From: Amycolatopsis xylanica | Lineage (GTDB): Bacteria > Actinomycetota > Actinomycetes > Mycobacteriales > Pseudonocardiaceae | Length of the DNA stretch: 64,000 nt | Assembly: GCF_900107045.1 (NCBI RefSeq) | Contig: NZ_FNON01000004.1 | Span: forward strand, 434,001 to 498,000 | Reading direction: 5' to 3' | In this document: piece after piece, positions 35,032 through 43,987 of the stretch | Layout of the letters: each line of letters starts with the position of its first letter | Numbering within the stretch: the stretch's first letter is position 1 | Made by a program: the position numbers and the translations under genes | The notes under the pieces: generated by a model | Seen by the model: the letters and a program-made list of their open reading frames with translations, nothing else | What the model was told of the DNA's origin: nothing | Database searches by the model: none

Positions 35032-36309
35032 ATGACCCGCCCGAACGGTTTACCGGCGATCGCCGCGGTGCTGACCTGCGCATTGGTGCTCGTGGGCTGT
35101 TCAGGCACGGCGGCTGAGCCGAAAACGGACGGCCCGGTCACGCTCACGGTCGCGACATTCGGCGAGTTCGGATATGAAAAGCTTTTCAAGGAGTACGAGA
35201 AGGCGCATCCGGGAACGACCGTGGTGAGCCGGGTGGCCGATTTCGAAACACATCACAAACAACTCGCGACCAGCCTCGGCGCCGGGCGCGGTGCGGCGGA
35301 CGTCGTCGCCATCGAAGAACAGTACATGCCGCAGTTCCGGCAGTCGAAGGACAAATTCGCGGACCTCGGGCAGTTCGGCGCGAAAGACCTCCGGCCGCGG
35401 TGGCGGCCGTGGAAATGGGAACAGGGCGCCGTCGGGGACTTCGTCATGGGGCTCGGCACCGATATGGGCAGCCTCGCGATGTGCTACCGCCGCGACCTCT
35501 ACGAAAAGGCCGGATTGCCGACCGAACGCGACGCCGTCGCCGCGCTGTGGCCGACTTGGGAGCAGTTCGCGCAGGTCGCGGACCGGTTCGCCAGCAAAGT
35601 GACCGACGCGAAGTTCGCCGACTCGGCAGGCACTATCTACACCGCCATCATCAACCAGTCCGAAGAGAACTACTTCGCCAAGGCCAACGACTCGTTCGTC
35701 GGCGACACCAACCCGGCTATCCACTCGGCGTTCACGCTCGCGGGCGGTATCGGCGCGAAAGGCGAGACCGCGCGGGTCACCCCGTTCACCCAGCCCTGGA
35801 CCGTGGCGATCAAGCAGAGCCGGTTCGCGACCATCACCTGCCCGGCGTGGATGCTGACCCAGATCCAGGAGGCGGGCGGCCCCGAGCTGGCCGGCAAATG
35901 GGACGTCACGTCGATTCCGGGCAAGGGCGGCAACTGGGGTGGCTCGTACCTGACCATCCCCGCGCAGGGCACGCACCAGAAGCAGGCCTACGACCTGGCG
36001 TCGTGGCTGACCGCGCCCGAGCAGCAGAAGCGGATCTTCCTCGACAGCGGGCTGCTGCCGAGCGCGCTCGACGCGTACCAGGACGGCGCGGTGCTCTCGC
36101 ACACCAACGCGTACTTCAGCGGCGCGCCCGTCGGGAAGCTGTTCGCCGCGTCGGCGGAAGCGTTACGGCCGAACTATCGCGGCTTGCGTGACGCGCATGT
36201 GCGGCCCACGTTCGGCCATGGGCTCGGGCGGGTCGAAGAAGGCAAGCAGAGCATTGATCAAGCGTGGGATCAGTCGGTCACCGAGGCACGTGCGGCGGCA
36301 TCGAACTAA
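35032..36309 (+). CDS. Sugar ABC transporter substrate-binding lipoprotein
   Basis: 425 residues, ATG with GAAGGAG upstream. The signal peptide ends in a lipobox (LVLVGC, Cys 23), so it is a membrane-anchored lipoprotein of the family-1 extracellular solute-binding class (TLTVATFGEFGYEKLFKEYE; GAADVVAIEEQYMPQF). Such proteins bind oligosaccharides for uptake by MalF/MalG-type permeases. The GH1 beta-glucosidase gene follows after 14 bp, which points to a beta-glucoside such as cellobiose as substrate. The two permeases lie on the opposite strand at 37668-39391. No ATPase gene is in the window; a shared MsiK-type ATPase is likely. Confidence 0.88.
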   Translation: MTRPNGLPAIAAVLTCALVLVGCSGTAAEPKTDGPVTLTVATFGEFGYEKLFKEYEKAHPGTTVVSRVADFETHHKQLATSLGAGRGAADVVAIEEQYMPQFRQSKDKFADLGQFGAKDLRPRWRPWKWEQGAVGDFVMGLGTDMGSLAMCYRRDLYEKAGLPTERDAVAALWPTWEQFAQVADRFASKVTDAKFADSAGTIYTAIINQSEENYFAKANDSFVGDTNPAIHSAFTLAGGIGAKGETARVTPFTQPWTVAIKQSRFATITCPAWMLTQIQEAGGPELAGKWDVTSIPGKGGNWGGSYLTIPAQGTHQKQAYDLASWLTAPEQQKRIFLDSGLLPSALDAYQDGAVLSHTNAYFSGAPVGKLFAASAEALRPNYRGLRDAHVRPTFGHGLGRVEEGKQSIDQAWDQSVTEARAAASN

Positions 36310-36323
36310 GGAATGGGGTCGCG

Positions 36324-37748
36324 GTGACTTTTCCGCACGGGTTCATCTGGGGCACGGCGACCGCTTCGTATCAGATCGAGGGCGCCACCACGGCCGACGG
36401 GCGCGGACCGTCCATTTGGGACACTTTCGCCGCGCAGCCTGGCAAGATACTCGGTGACGCCACAGGCGAGCGGGCTTGTGAGCACTTCCACCGGTACCGC
36501 GACGACATCGAGCTGCTGCACGAACTCGGCATGCCGTATTACCGGTTTTCCACGGCCTGGTCCCGGATCATGCCGGACGGCCGCACGATCGAGCCGCGCG
36601 GTATCGCGTTCTACGACCGGCTGATCGACCGGTTGCTGGAGCGCGACATCACGCCGATGCTCACGCTCTACCACTGGGATCTCCCGCAGGCGCTGGAAGA
36701 CGAAGGCGGCTGGCGCAATCGGGACGTGGCGGCGTATTTCGCCGACTACGCGCAGACCGTCCACAAAGCACTCGGCGACCGGGTCCGGCAGTGGACCACG
36801 ATCAACGAGCCGTTCTGCGCGGCGTTCCTCGGCTACGGCAACGGCCAGCACGCGCCCGGGCTGAAGGACGAAGGCGCCGCGCTCGTCGCCGCGCACCACT
36901 TGTTGCTCGCGCACGGTCATGGCGCGCAGGCGTTGCGCGCGAGTGGCGCCGACGAGGTGTCCATCGTGCTCAACTTCTCCCCTGTGCTGACCGAAGTGGA
37001 CGATGAGGTCCACCGTGAGGCCGCGCGCAAGTTCGACTTCCTGCACAACAGGTTCTTCCTCGACCCGGTGCTCGGCCGCGGCTATCCGCCCGAGCTGCTC
37101 GAGGACCTGGCGCACGTCGGCACGCTCGAACCGGCGATCGAGGACGGGGACCTGGAGATCATCGCCCAGCCACTCGACTGGCTGGGCGTCAACTACTACG
37201 CGCCGACCCGCTCCACGCCGCTGGCCGACCCGGCCGCCGACAGCAACTGCCCGCTGCCGGGGCTGCGCGGGATGGACGTCATGCCGCCGCAGGGTGAGCT
37301 GACCTCGTTCGGCTGGGAACAGCGCCCGGAGTCGTTCACCGACCTGCTGTTGTGGCTGACCGAGCACTGCGACGGCCTGCCGCTGATCGTCGCGGAGAAC
37401 GGCGCGGCGTTCGCCGACGTGGTCGAGGACGGCCGGGTGCACGACGCCGAGCGGGTCCGGTACTTCGCGAAGCACATCGGCGCCGTGCACAACGCGGTCG
37501 CGCGGGGCGCGGACGTCCGCGGTTATCTGGCCTGGTCGCTGCTGGACAACTTCGAGTGGGCCATGGGCTACACGCAACGCTTCGGCCTGGTGCACGTCGA
37601 TTTCGAGACGCAGCAACGGATCGTCAAGGACAGCGCGCGCTTCTTCGCCGCCGTGGTGGCGGGCAATTCAGCTCCGGAACGCGCCGGCGCGCATGACGCC
37701 GTTGACGATGTGCCGGGCCAGCAGGATGAACAGCGCGACGACCGGTAG
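36324..37748 (+). CDS. GH1 family beta-glucosidase with read-on tail
   Basis: 474 residues from the GTG at 36324 (TFPHGFIWGTATASYQIEG, the standard GH1 opening). Acid/base Glu is in WTTINEPFCA; nucleophile Glu is in LIVAENGAAF. The enzyme hydrolyses beta-glucosides in the cytoplasm after uptake. GH1 enzymes usually end shortly after the pattern RIVKDSARFFAAVV; here the frame continues for about 25 further residues (ERAGAHDAVDDVPGQQ) antisense to the convergent permease gene, an 81-bp overlap. The tail has no family counterpart and suggests loss of the original stop codon. The gene is in one transcript with the binding protein (gap 14 bp). Confidence 0.9.
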   Translation: MTFPHGFIWGTATASYQIEGATTADGRGPSIWDTFAAQPGKILGDATGERACEHFHRYRDDIELLHELGMPYYRFSTAWSRIMPDGRTIEPRGIAFYDRLIDRLLERDITPMLTLYHWDLPQALEDEGGWRNRDVAAYFADYAQTVHKALGDRVRQWTTINEPFCAAFLGYGNGQHAPGLKDEGAALVAAHHLLLAHGHGAQALRASGADEVSIVLNFSPVLTEVDDEVHREAARKFDFLHNRFFLDPVLGRGYPPELLEDLAHVGTLEPAIEDGDLEIIAQPLDWLGVNYYAPTRSTPLADPAADSNCPLPGLRGMDVMPPQGELTSFGWEQRPESFTDLLLWLTEHCDGLPLIVAENGAAFADVVEDGRVHDAERVRYFAKHIGAVHNAVARGADVRGYLAWSLLDNFEWAMGYTQRFGLVHVDFETQQRIVKDSARFFAAVVAGNSAPERAGAHDAVDDVPGQQDEQRDDR

Positions 37749-38501
37749 CACGCCGAGTGTCGCCGCGGTGAGCATGAGCGAGTAGTCCGTGAAGTAGCCA
37801 CTGGCCAATCTGGACAGTGCGACTTGGACGGTCGGGCTCTGGTTCGGGTCCAGGATGATGAGCGGCCAGAAGAAGTCGTTCCACGCGGTCATGAACGTCA
37901 GCATGGCGAGCACCGCGGCCTGCGGCCGGATCGCGGGCGCGGCGACGTGCCAGAACACCCGCAGCGTCGAACAACCGTCCACTTTGGCCGCGTCGATCAG
38001 CTCGCCCGGTATCGCCTCTTCGCAGGCTTGCCTCATCCAGAAGACGCTGAAGGCGCCGACCAGGCCCGGCATGATCACCGCCTCCAGCCGCCCGTACCAG
38101 CCCAGCTCGCCGACCACGAGGTAGAGCGGGATGACGCCCAGCTGCGCGGGCACCATCGCGGTGCCGATGACGACCAGGAACAGCGAGTCGCGGCCCCGGA
38201 ATCTCAGCCGGGCGAAGGCGAACCCGGCCAGGCTGGCGAGCACCACGTTCGACACGGCGACCGTGGTCGACACGATCATCGAGTTCTCCAGCGCCAGCCA
38301 GAAGTCGACCTTGTCGAACACCTCGCGGATGTTCGCGACGAGGTTACCGCCCGGCACGAGCGGCGGCGTCGCCTCGCCGATGGCCGAGTTGTCCCGGCTG
38401 GAGACGACGAAAGACCAGTACAGCGGGAAGATCGAGCCGACGCCGATCGCGAGCAGCAGGCCGTAGACCAGGAAGCCCGGCTTGGCACGTGCCATGGTCA
38501 C
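37668..38501 (-). CDS. Sugar ABC permease, MalG type
   Basis: 277 residues with six membrane helices and the EAA-loop motif region (EAIPGELIDAAKVDGCSTLR). The C-terminus ARHIVNGVMRAGAFRS is the usual end of this family, so its stop is authentic and the overlap with the GH1 gene comes from the latter. The start overlaps the MalF-type gene by 4 bp. It should form the membrane channel with that protein and receive sugar from the lipoprotein encoded at 35032. Confidence 0.9.
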   Translation of the reverse strand: MTMARAKPGFLVYGLLLAIGVGSIFPLYWSFVVSSRDNSAIGEATPPLVPGGNLVANIREVFDKVDFWLALENSMIVSTTVAVSNVVLASLAGFAFARLRFRGRDSLFLVVIGTAMVPAQLGVIPLYLVVGELGWYGRLEAVIMPGLVGAFSVFWMRQACEEAIPGELIDAAKVDGCSTLRVFWHVAAPAIRPQAAVLAMLTFMTAWNDFFWPLIILDPNQSPTVQVALSRLASGYFTDYSLMLTAATLGVLPVVALFILLARHIVNGVMRAGAFRS

Positions 38502-39391
38502 TCACCGCCCCGGAGGCGGCGCACCAGCAGGAAGTTGACCAGTGCGAACCCGGCGGAAAGCAGGAAGAGCACCCAGGCGATGGCGGCCGCGTACCCCGCG
38601 TCGAACAGGCCGAACCCGCGCTCGTACAGGTACATCGCCAGGGTCTGGAACTCGCGGTCCGCGCCGCCGGTGCCCGCGATGCCGGTGTCGTCGAACAGCT
38701 GCGGCTCGGCGAACAGCTGCAGTCCCCCGATGGTCGAGACCACCACGGTGAACAGGATGGTCGGCCGGATCGCGGGCACGGTGATCGACCAGAACGTCCG
38801 CCACCGCGAGGCGCCGTCGATCATCGCGGCGTCGTACCGCTCCTGCGGGACGGACTGCATCGCGGCCAGGTACAGCAGCGCGTTGTAGCCGGTCCAGCGC
38901 CACATCACCATGGTGCTGATCGCGACATGCGCGGCGAGCCGGTGCGCGCGCCAGTCGACCGGGTCGAGCCCGACGAGCCCGAGCACCCAGTTGACGACGC
39001 CGTAGTCCTTCGCGAAGAGCTGGCCGAAGACCAGCGCGACCGCGACGACCGACACGACGTTGGGCAACAGCACGCTGGCGCGCCACATCGTGCGCGCGCG
39101 GAGCGGCCGGTCGAGCAGCGCGGCGAGCCCGAGCGCGGCCAGCAGCTGCGGGACGGTGGAGAGCACGAAGATGCTCACGGTGTTGAACAGCGCGTTGTAG
39201 AAATGCGGGTCGGAGGCGAGCGTGACGAAGTTGCCGAAGCCGACGAAACCCTTGTCACCGTTGACGAGATGCCAGTCGTGCAGCGCCACCCAGGCGGTGT
39301 AGAGCATCGGGAAGAGGCCGAACACCCCGAAGATCACGAAGAACGGAGCGGTCAGCAGGTACGGGCCGAGCCGATGCCGCAAGACACTCAA
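38498..39391 (-). CDS. Sugar ABC permease, MalF type
   Basis: 297 residues with six predicted membrane helices. The opening YLLTAPFFVIFGVFGLFPML and the EAA-loop region (VPQERYDAAMIDGASRWRTF) are typical of MalF-type permeases for oligosaccharides. The start overlaps the DeoR stop by 4 bp and the end overlaps the MalG-type gene by 4 bp, so DeoR - MalF - MalG are one transcript. The binding protein gene is not in this transcript but on the facing strand. Confidence 0.9.
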   Translation of the reverse strand: MSVLRHRLGPYLLTAPFFVIFGVFGLFPMLYTAWVALHDWHLVNGDKGFVGFGNFVTLASDPHFYNALFNTVSIFVLSTVPQLLAALGLAALLDRPLRARTMWRASVLLPNVVSVVAVALVFGQLFAKDYGVVNWVLGLVGLDPVDWRAHRLAAHVAISTMVMWRWTGYNALLYLAAMQSVPQERYDAAMIDGASRWRTFWSITVPAIRPTILFTVVVSTIGGLQLFAEPQLFDDTGIAGTGGADREFQTLAMYLYERGFGLFDAGYAAAIAWVLFLLSAGFALVNFLLVRRLRGGE

Positions 39392-40149
39392 ACGGTGATC
39401 ACTTTGATGCCGGTCTGCGCGATCTCGTCGGCCAGCTGCGGATCGACGCCGGTGTCGGTGATCATCGTGTCGATGTCGCTGAGATCGGCGAACCTGGCGA
39501 AGTGGTCGTTGCCGATCTTGGTGTGATCGGCGAGCAGCACCGTGCGCCGCGCGGCCGCGATGGCGGCCCGCTTGATCATGGCCTCGGCGGTGTCCGGGGT
39601 GGTGAGCCCGCGCTCGATCGAGATGCCGTTGGTGGCGATGAACGCGATGTCGACGTAGGTGTCCTTGAGCGCGTTGAGCGCCCAGCTGTCGACCGCGGCC
39701 ATCGTGCGGGCCCGCAGCCTGCCGCCGACCAGCATCAGCGTGATGTTCGGGCGGGTGGCCAGCGTGAACGCCGTGGTGAGCGAATGCGTCACGACCGTGA
39801 GTTCCCGGTCGGCGGGAATGATCTTCGCGAGCCTGCCGACCGTGGTTCCCGCGTCGAGCAGGATGGCGCCCTCGTTCGGCACCTGTTCGAGCGCGGCCGC
39901 GACGATCCGTTCCTTCTCGGCGGTCATCACGGTGTCACGCGTGGCCAGGCCCGGCTCGAAACCCAGCCGTTCCACCGGGATCGCGCCACCGTGCACCCGC
40001 CGCAGCACGCCGCTGCGTTCGAGCGCGGTGAGGTCCCGCCGCACGGTCTCACTGGTGATCTCGAAGGTGGCGGCCAACGTCGCCACGTCGACCCGGCCAT
40101 GCTGGCGAGCCTGCTTGAGAATCGCGCGCTGCCGTTCCTCGGCGTACAT
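39388..40149 (-). CDS. DeoR-family regulator, copy 2, of the ABC permease operon
   Basis: 253 residues; ATG with GGGAGGTGA upstream. Very similar to the proteins at 30349 and 48657: N-terminal MYAEERQRAILKQARQHG, helix-turn-helix SETVRRDLTALERSG, sensor LDAGTTVGRLAKII and LADHTKIGNDHFARFADL. It is the first gene of the transcript DeoR - MalF - MalG and should autoregulate through the candidate promoter at 40178-40207. The inducer is expected to be a phosphorylated sugar. Confidence 0.9.
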   Translation of the reverse strand: MYAEERQRAILKQARQHGRVDVATLAATFEITSETVRRDLTALERSGVLRRVHGGAIPVERLGFEPGLATRDTVMTAEKERIVAAALEQVPNEGAILLDAGTTVGRLAKIIPADRELTVVTHSLTTAFTLATRPNITLMLVGGRLRARTMAAVDSWALNALKDTYVDIAFIATNGISIERGLTTPDTAEAMIKRAAIAAARRTVLLADHTKIGNDHFARFADLSDIDTMITDTGVDPQLADEIAQTGIKVITV

Positions 40150-40177
40150 CGGTCACCTCCCTCGGCCTCAGGGTGTG

Positions 40178-40207
40178 ACAATAGTTGGAATCGTGTGGCT
40201 TCGACAA
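40178..40207 (-). promoter_or_regulatory. Candidate promoter/operator of DeoR-MalF-MalG
   Basis: Read on the minus strand: TTGTCG (40207-40202), 18-bp spacer, TATTGT (40183-40178), about 30 bp before the ATG at 40149. A TGTG-N10-CACA dyad overlaps the -35 box and is a possible operator half-site pair. Confidence 0.4.
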
Positions 40208-40224
40208 CACAACCGGACATTCGC

Positions 40225-40491
40225 TCAGGCGTCGAGGTCCTGGGCGAGCAGCGCGGCGATCTCGTTGAGCGCAGGCTCGGCCCCCTCGCCGTCCGCGGAC
40301 ACGACGACCTCTTCGCCGCTGCCGACCCCGAGCGCCATGACGGCCAGGATGCTGTCGGCGGGCACCGGCTTGCCCCCGTCCCGTCCGATGAGGACGGGCA
40401 CGGCCTGCTTGCCAGCCGCCTCCACCAGCAGCCGGGCGGGCCGCGCGTGCAACCCGACCTTCGACCCGACCACAACACGAACACTAGCCAC
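40225..40491 (-). CDS. ptsH: PTS phosphocarrier protein HPr
   Basis: 88 residues. His15 lies in the active motif GLHARPA. HPr passes phosphate from enzyme I to the sugar-specific EIIA proteins. The regulatory Ser46 region reads PADSILAVMALGVGSGEEV. It is 90 bp downstream of ptsI, with paired palindromes between the two, so the palindromes may reduce read-through and set the HPr level relative to EI. The DeoR gene begins 75 bp further on. Confidence 0.95.
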   Translation of the reverse strand: MASVRVVVGSKVGLHARPARLLVEAAGKQAVPVLIGRDGGKPVPADSILAVMALGVGSGEEVVVSADGEGAEPALNEIAALLAQDLDA

Positions 40492-40513
40492 GACTTGGCC
40501 TTTCTTTTTGGGG

Positions 40514-40576
40514 CCCGGGATAAAGCGGGCTTTATCCCGGGTGCTTTCCCCGGGATAAAGCCCGCTTTATCCCGGG
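40514..40576. repeat. Paired GATAAAGC palindromes, copy 3
   Basis: Two 28-bp palindromes with GG and CC centres, with a shorter spacer (TGCTTTC) than copies 1 and 2. It sits between ptsI and ptsH, which are read in the same direction, unlike the other copies. Confidence 0.85.
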
Positions 40577-40581
40577 CCTGC

Positions 40582-42180
40582 TCACGACCTCTGCAAAGCT
40601 TCGGCGGCCAGGGCCTGGCACTCGGCCAGGGTGTGACCACGCAGGGCCGCGCGGACCGCCGGGACGGCAGGCGCCGACATCGACAGGCTCGTGACGCCCA
40701 TGCCCGCGAAGATCGGCGCGAGCCCCGGGTCACTCGCGGCCTCGCCACAGATACCGACCGGCTTGCCCGCCCGGGTCCCCGCGGCGGCGATGCCGGACAC
40801 CAGGTGCAGCAACGCCGGCTGCCACGGATCGAGCAGCGGGCCGAGTTCGCCGAGCATGCGGTCGGCCGCGAAGGTGTACTGCGACAGGTCGTTCGTGCCG
40901 ATCGAGACGAAGTCGACCTCGGCCAGTATCGCGCCTGCCAGAATGGCCGCGGCCGGGATCTCGATCATCACGCCGACCCGCGAGATGCCCTGCGCACGCG
41001 CCACGCGCGCGAACTCCGCGGCCTCGGCGGGCGTCGCGATCATCGGCGCCATCACCTGGACCTGGGCGTCGTGATCCCGCGCGGCCAAAGCGATCGCCTC
41101 GAGCTGGGCTTCGAGCAACGCGGGCTTCCGCGCGCCGATCCGGTACCCGCGCACACCGAGCGCCGGGTTGGGTTCGGAGTCGTCGTTGGCGAACGGGACC
41201 GGCTTGTCCGCGCCCGCGTCCAGCGTCCTGATGACCACCGGCCGTCCGCCGAACTCGGCGAACACCTTGCCGTAGGCCGAACGCTGCTCGTCGACCGACG
41301 GCGCCTCGGTCCGGTCGAGGAACAGGAACTCCGTCCGGAACAGCCCGACGCCCTCGGCGTCGGCCGAGGGAACGGCCGCGCCGCCCACGTTCAGCAGCAG
41401 CTTGACCGGGTGCCCGTCCTTGGTCGAACCAGGCCCGGAGTGCCGCGCGAGTTCCTCGTGGGCCAGCGCGGCCTGCCGCTCGACCTCGGCCACCACCGCG
41501 GGATCCGGGTCGCGGACGACCGTGCCCGCGGCGCCGTCGACCAGCACCACGTCGCCGTCGGCGAGACCGGCCGCCGCCGCGCACGCGACCACCGCCGGGA
41601 TGCCGAGCGCCCGCGCGACGATCGCCGTGTGACTGGTCGGGCCACCCTTCTCGGTGACGATCGCGAGCACCAGCGAAGCGTCCAACGTCACCGTGTCCGC
41701 GGGTGCGAGATCGGCGCTGACCAGCACGTACGGCTTGTCCGACACCGGAAGGCCCGGCGGCGCGAGCCCGAGCACCGACGCGATCGCGCGGTCACGCAGG
41801 TCGGCGAGATCCGTGGTGCGCTCGGCGAGATAACCGCCGATCGCCGCCAGCTTTTCGATCTGCGCGTCGAACGAGTCGCGCAACGCCCAAGCCGCCGGTG
41901 AACCCGCCTCGACAGCTGCCCTGACCCCGTCCTCGATGGCCGGGTCGGCCGCCATCGCCGACTGGACCTCCAGGATGTCCCGTGCCTCGCCGGTCAACGG
42001 CGCGGCACGGCGCTTGAGGTCCTCCGAGACCGCGATCAGCGCCGCGACCGCCCGTGCCAGCTCGGTCGGGGCGTCGTCGACGCCGTCCCACCGCTCCGGC
42101 AACGACGGCGGCGCGCTCATCCGCGCCACCGGCCCGGACACCGTGCCGGGACTCGCCGGGCTGCCGGTCAGCTCGTCCAT
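40582..42180 (-). CDS. ptsI: PTS enzyme I
   Basis: 532 residues from the ATG at 42180. The phosphohistidine lies in GGPTSHTAIVARALGIPAV; the PEP-binding region is VGLFRTEFLFLDR and the active-site Cys is in GICGEAASDP. Enzyme I takes phosphate from phosphoenolpyruvate to HPr. The start overlaps the dehydrogenase stop (TGATG). Its length is a little below the ~570 residues typical of Enterobacteria but normal for actinobacteria. It is part of one long minus-strand unit with the polyol PTS. Confidence 0.94.
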   Translation of the reverse strand: MDELTGSPASPGTVSGPVARMSAPPSLPERWDGVDDAPTELARAVAALIAVSEDLKRRAAPLTGEARDILEVQSAMAADPAIEDGVRAAVEAGSPAAWALRDSFDAQIEKLAAIGGYLAERTTDLADLRDRAIASVLGLAPPGLPVSDKPYVLVSADLAPADTVTLDASLVLAIVTEKGGPTSHTAIVARALGIPAVVACAAAAGLADGDVVLVDGAAGTVVRDPDPAVVAEVERQAALAHEELARHSGPGSTKDGHPVKLLLNVGGAAVPSADAEGVGLFRTEFLFLDRTEAPSVDEQRSAYGKVFAEFGGRPVVIRTLDAGADKPVPFANDDSEPNPALGVRGYRIGARKPALLEAQLEAIALAARDHDAQVQVMAPMIATPAEAAEFARVARAQGISRVGVMIEIPAAAILAGAILAEVDFVSIGTNDLSQYTFAADRMLGELGPLLDPWQPALLHLVSGIAAAGTRAGKPVGICGEAASDPGLAPIFAGMGVTSLSMSAPAVPAVRAALRGHTLAECQALAAEALQRS

Positions 42181-43229
42181 CAGCTCAGTCCGGGCTCGAT
42201 GGTGACCTTGATGGCGTCGCCGCTGCTGACGATGTCGATGGCCTCGAGCACGCCGTCCAGCGGGAGCCGGTGGGTGATCAGGTCGGACACCGGCACCGCG
42301 CCGGTCGCGATCAGCTCCAGCGCCTGCTTGTTGTGCGCCGGGCTGGAGCCGTTGGCGCCGTAGATGGTCAGCTCGCGGTAGTGCACGAGGTTCGAGTCGC
42401 AGGCGATGATCGGGTTGTCCTTCGGCAGGCCGCCGAAGAAGCTGATCCGGCCACGCCGCGCCGCCATCCGCAGCGCGTCCTCCTGGGTCTTGCCCGCGGC
42501 GGCCGCGGTGATGATCAGGTCGGCGCCCCGGCCCTCGGTCAGCGCGAGCACCTGCTCGACCGAGTCCACTTCGGACGCGCAGATCGCCGCGTCCGGCTTG
42601 ACCAGGTCGGCGGCCATGTCGAGCCTGCCTCGGTTGAGGTCGACCAGGTACACCGCGCCTGCGCCCTTGGCACGGGCGAGCCGCACGTGCAGACACCCGA
42701 TCGGCCCGGCGCCGACGACCACGACCACGTCGCCCTCTTCGACTCCGGCGAAGTTCTGTCCATTGAGGACACAGGCGAGCGGCTCGGCGACGGACGCCTC
42801 CGCGTAGCCGACGTTGTCCGGGATGCGGTTGAGGCCATCCACCTTCAGCACGTTGCGCGGCACGATCATGTACTCGGCGAACCCGCCGTCGAAGTGGTAG
42901 CCCATCGACAGCTGGTTCGGGCAGATCGTCTGGTACCCGCGCAGGCATTCGGCGCATTCACCACACGGGATCGCCGCGATGACCTGCACGCGGTCGCCGG
43001 GAGCCCAGCCACTGACCTCGGCGCCGACCTCCACGATCTCGCCGGCGATCTCGTGACCGATCACGCGCGGCGGGTCGATGTGGTGATGCCCGTGGCGGAA
43101 GATCTTCAGGTCGGTGCCACAGGTCGAGGTGTTGTGCACCCTGATCTTGATCTCTTCAGGACCGGGCACCGGTTCGGGCGCCTCCTCGATCCGGATGTCA
43201 CCGGGAGCGTAGAAGCGGGCGACCTTCAC
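42180..43229 (-). CDS. Zinc-dependent sugar-alcohol(-phosphate) dehydrogenase
   Basis: 349 residues of the medium-chain dehydrogenase family. Catalytic zinc ligands: Cys in STCGTDLK and His-Glu in VIGHEIAGE. The structural zinc Cys cluster is CGECAECLRGYQTIC. NAD binding: VVVGAGPIGCLHVRLA. The closest functional types are sorbitol and galactitol-1-phosphate dehydrogenases. In this operon it probably oxidises the polyol phosphate made by the mannitol-type PTS to a ketose phosphate. It replaces the long-chain MtlD usually found with mannitol PTS genes. It overlaps the IIA gene by 4 bp and ptsI by 1 bp. Confidence 0.85.
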   Translation of the reverse strand: MKVARFYAPGDIRIEEAPEPVPGPEEIKIRVHNTSTCGTDLKIFRHGHHHIDPPRVIGHEIAGEIVEVGAEVSGWAPGDRVQVIAAIPCGECAECLRGYQTICPNQLSMGYHFDGGFAEYMIVPRNVLKVDGLNRIPDNVGYAEASVAEPLACVLNGQNFAGVEEGDVVVVVGAGPIGCLHVRLARAKGAGAVYLVDLNRGRLDMAADLVKPDAAICASEVDSVEQVLALTEGRGADLIITAAAAGKTQEDALRMAARRGRISFFGGLPKDNPIIACDSNLVHYRELTIYGANGSSPAHNKQALELIATGAVPVSDLITHRLPLDGVLEAIDIVSSGDAIKVTIEPGLS

Positions 43230-43675
43230 TGATTTTTCTCCTCACCAAGGGAATCCAGCAGCCGGATGACCGTCTCGGCGTCGGCCGCCGAGCGGAGTTC
43301 CGCCGCTTTGTCGTCGTCCAGCAGGACGTGGGCCAGCGCCGAAAGGATGCCGACCTGTTCGGACCCGTTCGCCGCGATGCCGACGCACAGGCGGACGTCG
43401 TGCCCGCCCCAGTCGACACCGTCGGGGAACTGCAGTACCGCGAGCGAAGTGCGCTTCACGAACTCGCGCGAAGCGTCGGTGCCATGCGGGATGGCGACCT
43501 GAGCGCCGATGAACGTCGACACCGACTGCTCGCGTTCGTGCATCGCGGGCAGGTACTCCGCCGACACCGCGCCGATTTCGAGCAGCACCTGGCCGACCTG
43601 GTCGATCGCGTCCTCACGGGACGTCGCCGAGCAGCCGAGCCGGATGCCTTCCGCCGCCAGGGTTTCAGTCGGCAA
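43226..43675 (-). CDS. mtlF: PTS mannitol-type EIIA
   Basis: 149 residues from a TTG start at 43675, chosen because GGAGG lies 8 nt upstream; the frame further upstream has no ribosome site. It is an EIIA of the mannitol/fructose class with the phosphohistidine in QVAIPHGTDASREFV. Phosphate passes from HPr to this protein and then to EIIB. The start overlaps the EIIB gene by 11 bp. Confidence 0.88.
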   Translation of the reverse strand: MPTETLAAEGIRLGCSATSREDAIDQVGQVLLEIGAVSAEYLPAMHEREQSVSTFIGAQVAIPHGTDASREFVKRTSLAVLQFPDGVDWGGHDVRLCVGIAANGSEQVGILSALAHVLLDDDKAAELRSAADAETVIRLLDSLGEEKNQ

Positions 43676-43973
43676 GGGAACCGCCTCCGGAGATGGCCGC
43701 CTCGACGCGGTCGAACAGCGGATCGCCGAGGAAGCTCTGGAAGCCGAGCACGACGGCGTCACCGGAAGCCTTGCGAGCGCGGGAAACCAGGCCTTCCTGG
43801 CAGAGCACGAGCTGCGCGTCGGCGGGGATCTCGTCGACCGGGGTGTGCTCCACCTTGACCTTGTACGGCTTGAGCCGCTTGGCCAGCTGGGAGGCGACCA
43901 TCACGCTGCTGCCCATCCCGGCGTCGCAGGCGATGATGACCTTCTTGATGTCACTGCCTTCGATGCTGCTCAT
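43665..43973 (-). CDS. PTS mannitol-type EIIB
   Basis: 102 residues. The active Cys lies in the P-loop-like IIACDAGMGSSVMVAS, the standard mannitol EIIB motif. It is a separate protein here, whereas in Enterobacteria EIIB is fused to EIIC and EIIA. It lies between the EIIC gene (14-bp gap) and EIIA (11-bp overlap). Confidence 0.92.
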   Translation of the reverse strand: MSSIEGSDIKKVIIACDAGMGSSVMVASQLAKRLKPYKVKVEHTPVDEIPADAQLVLCQEGLVSRARKASGDAVVLGFQSFLGDPLFDRVEAAISGGGSLAD

Positions 43974-43987
43974 CGGTGAACTCCCTT

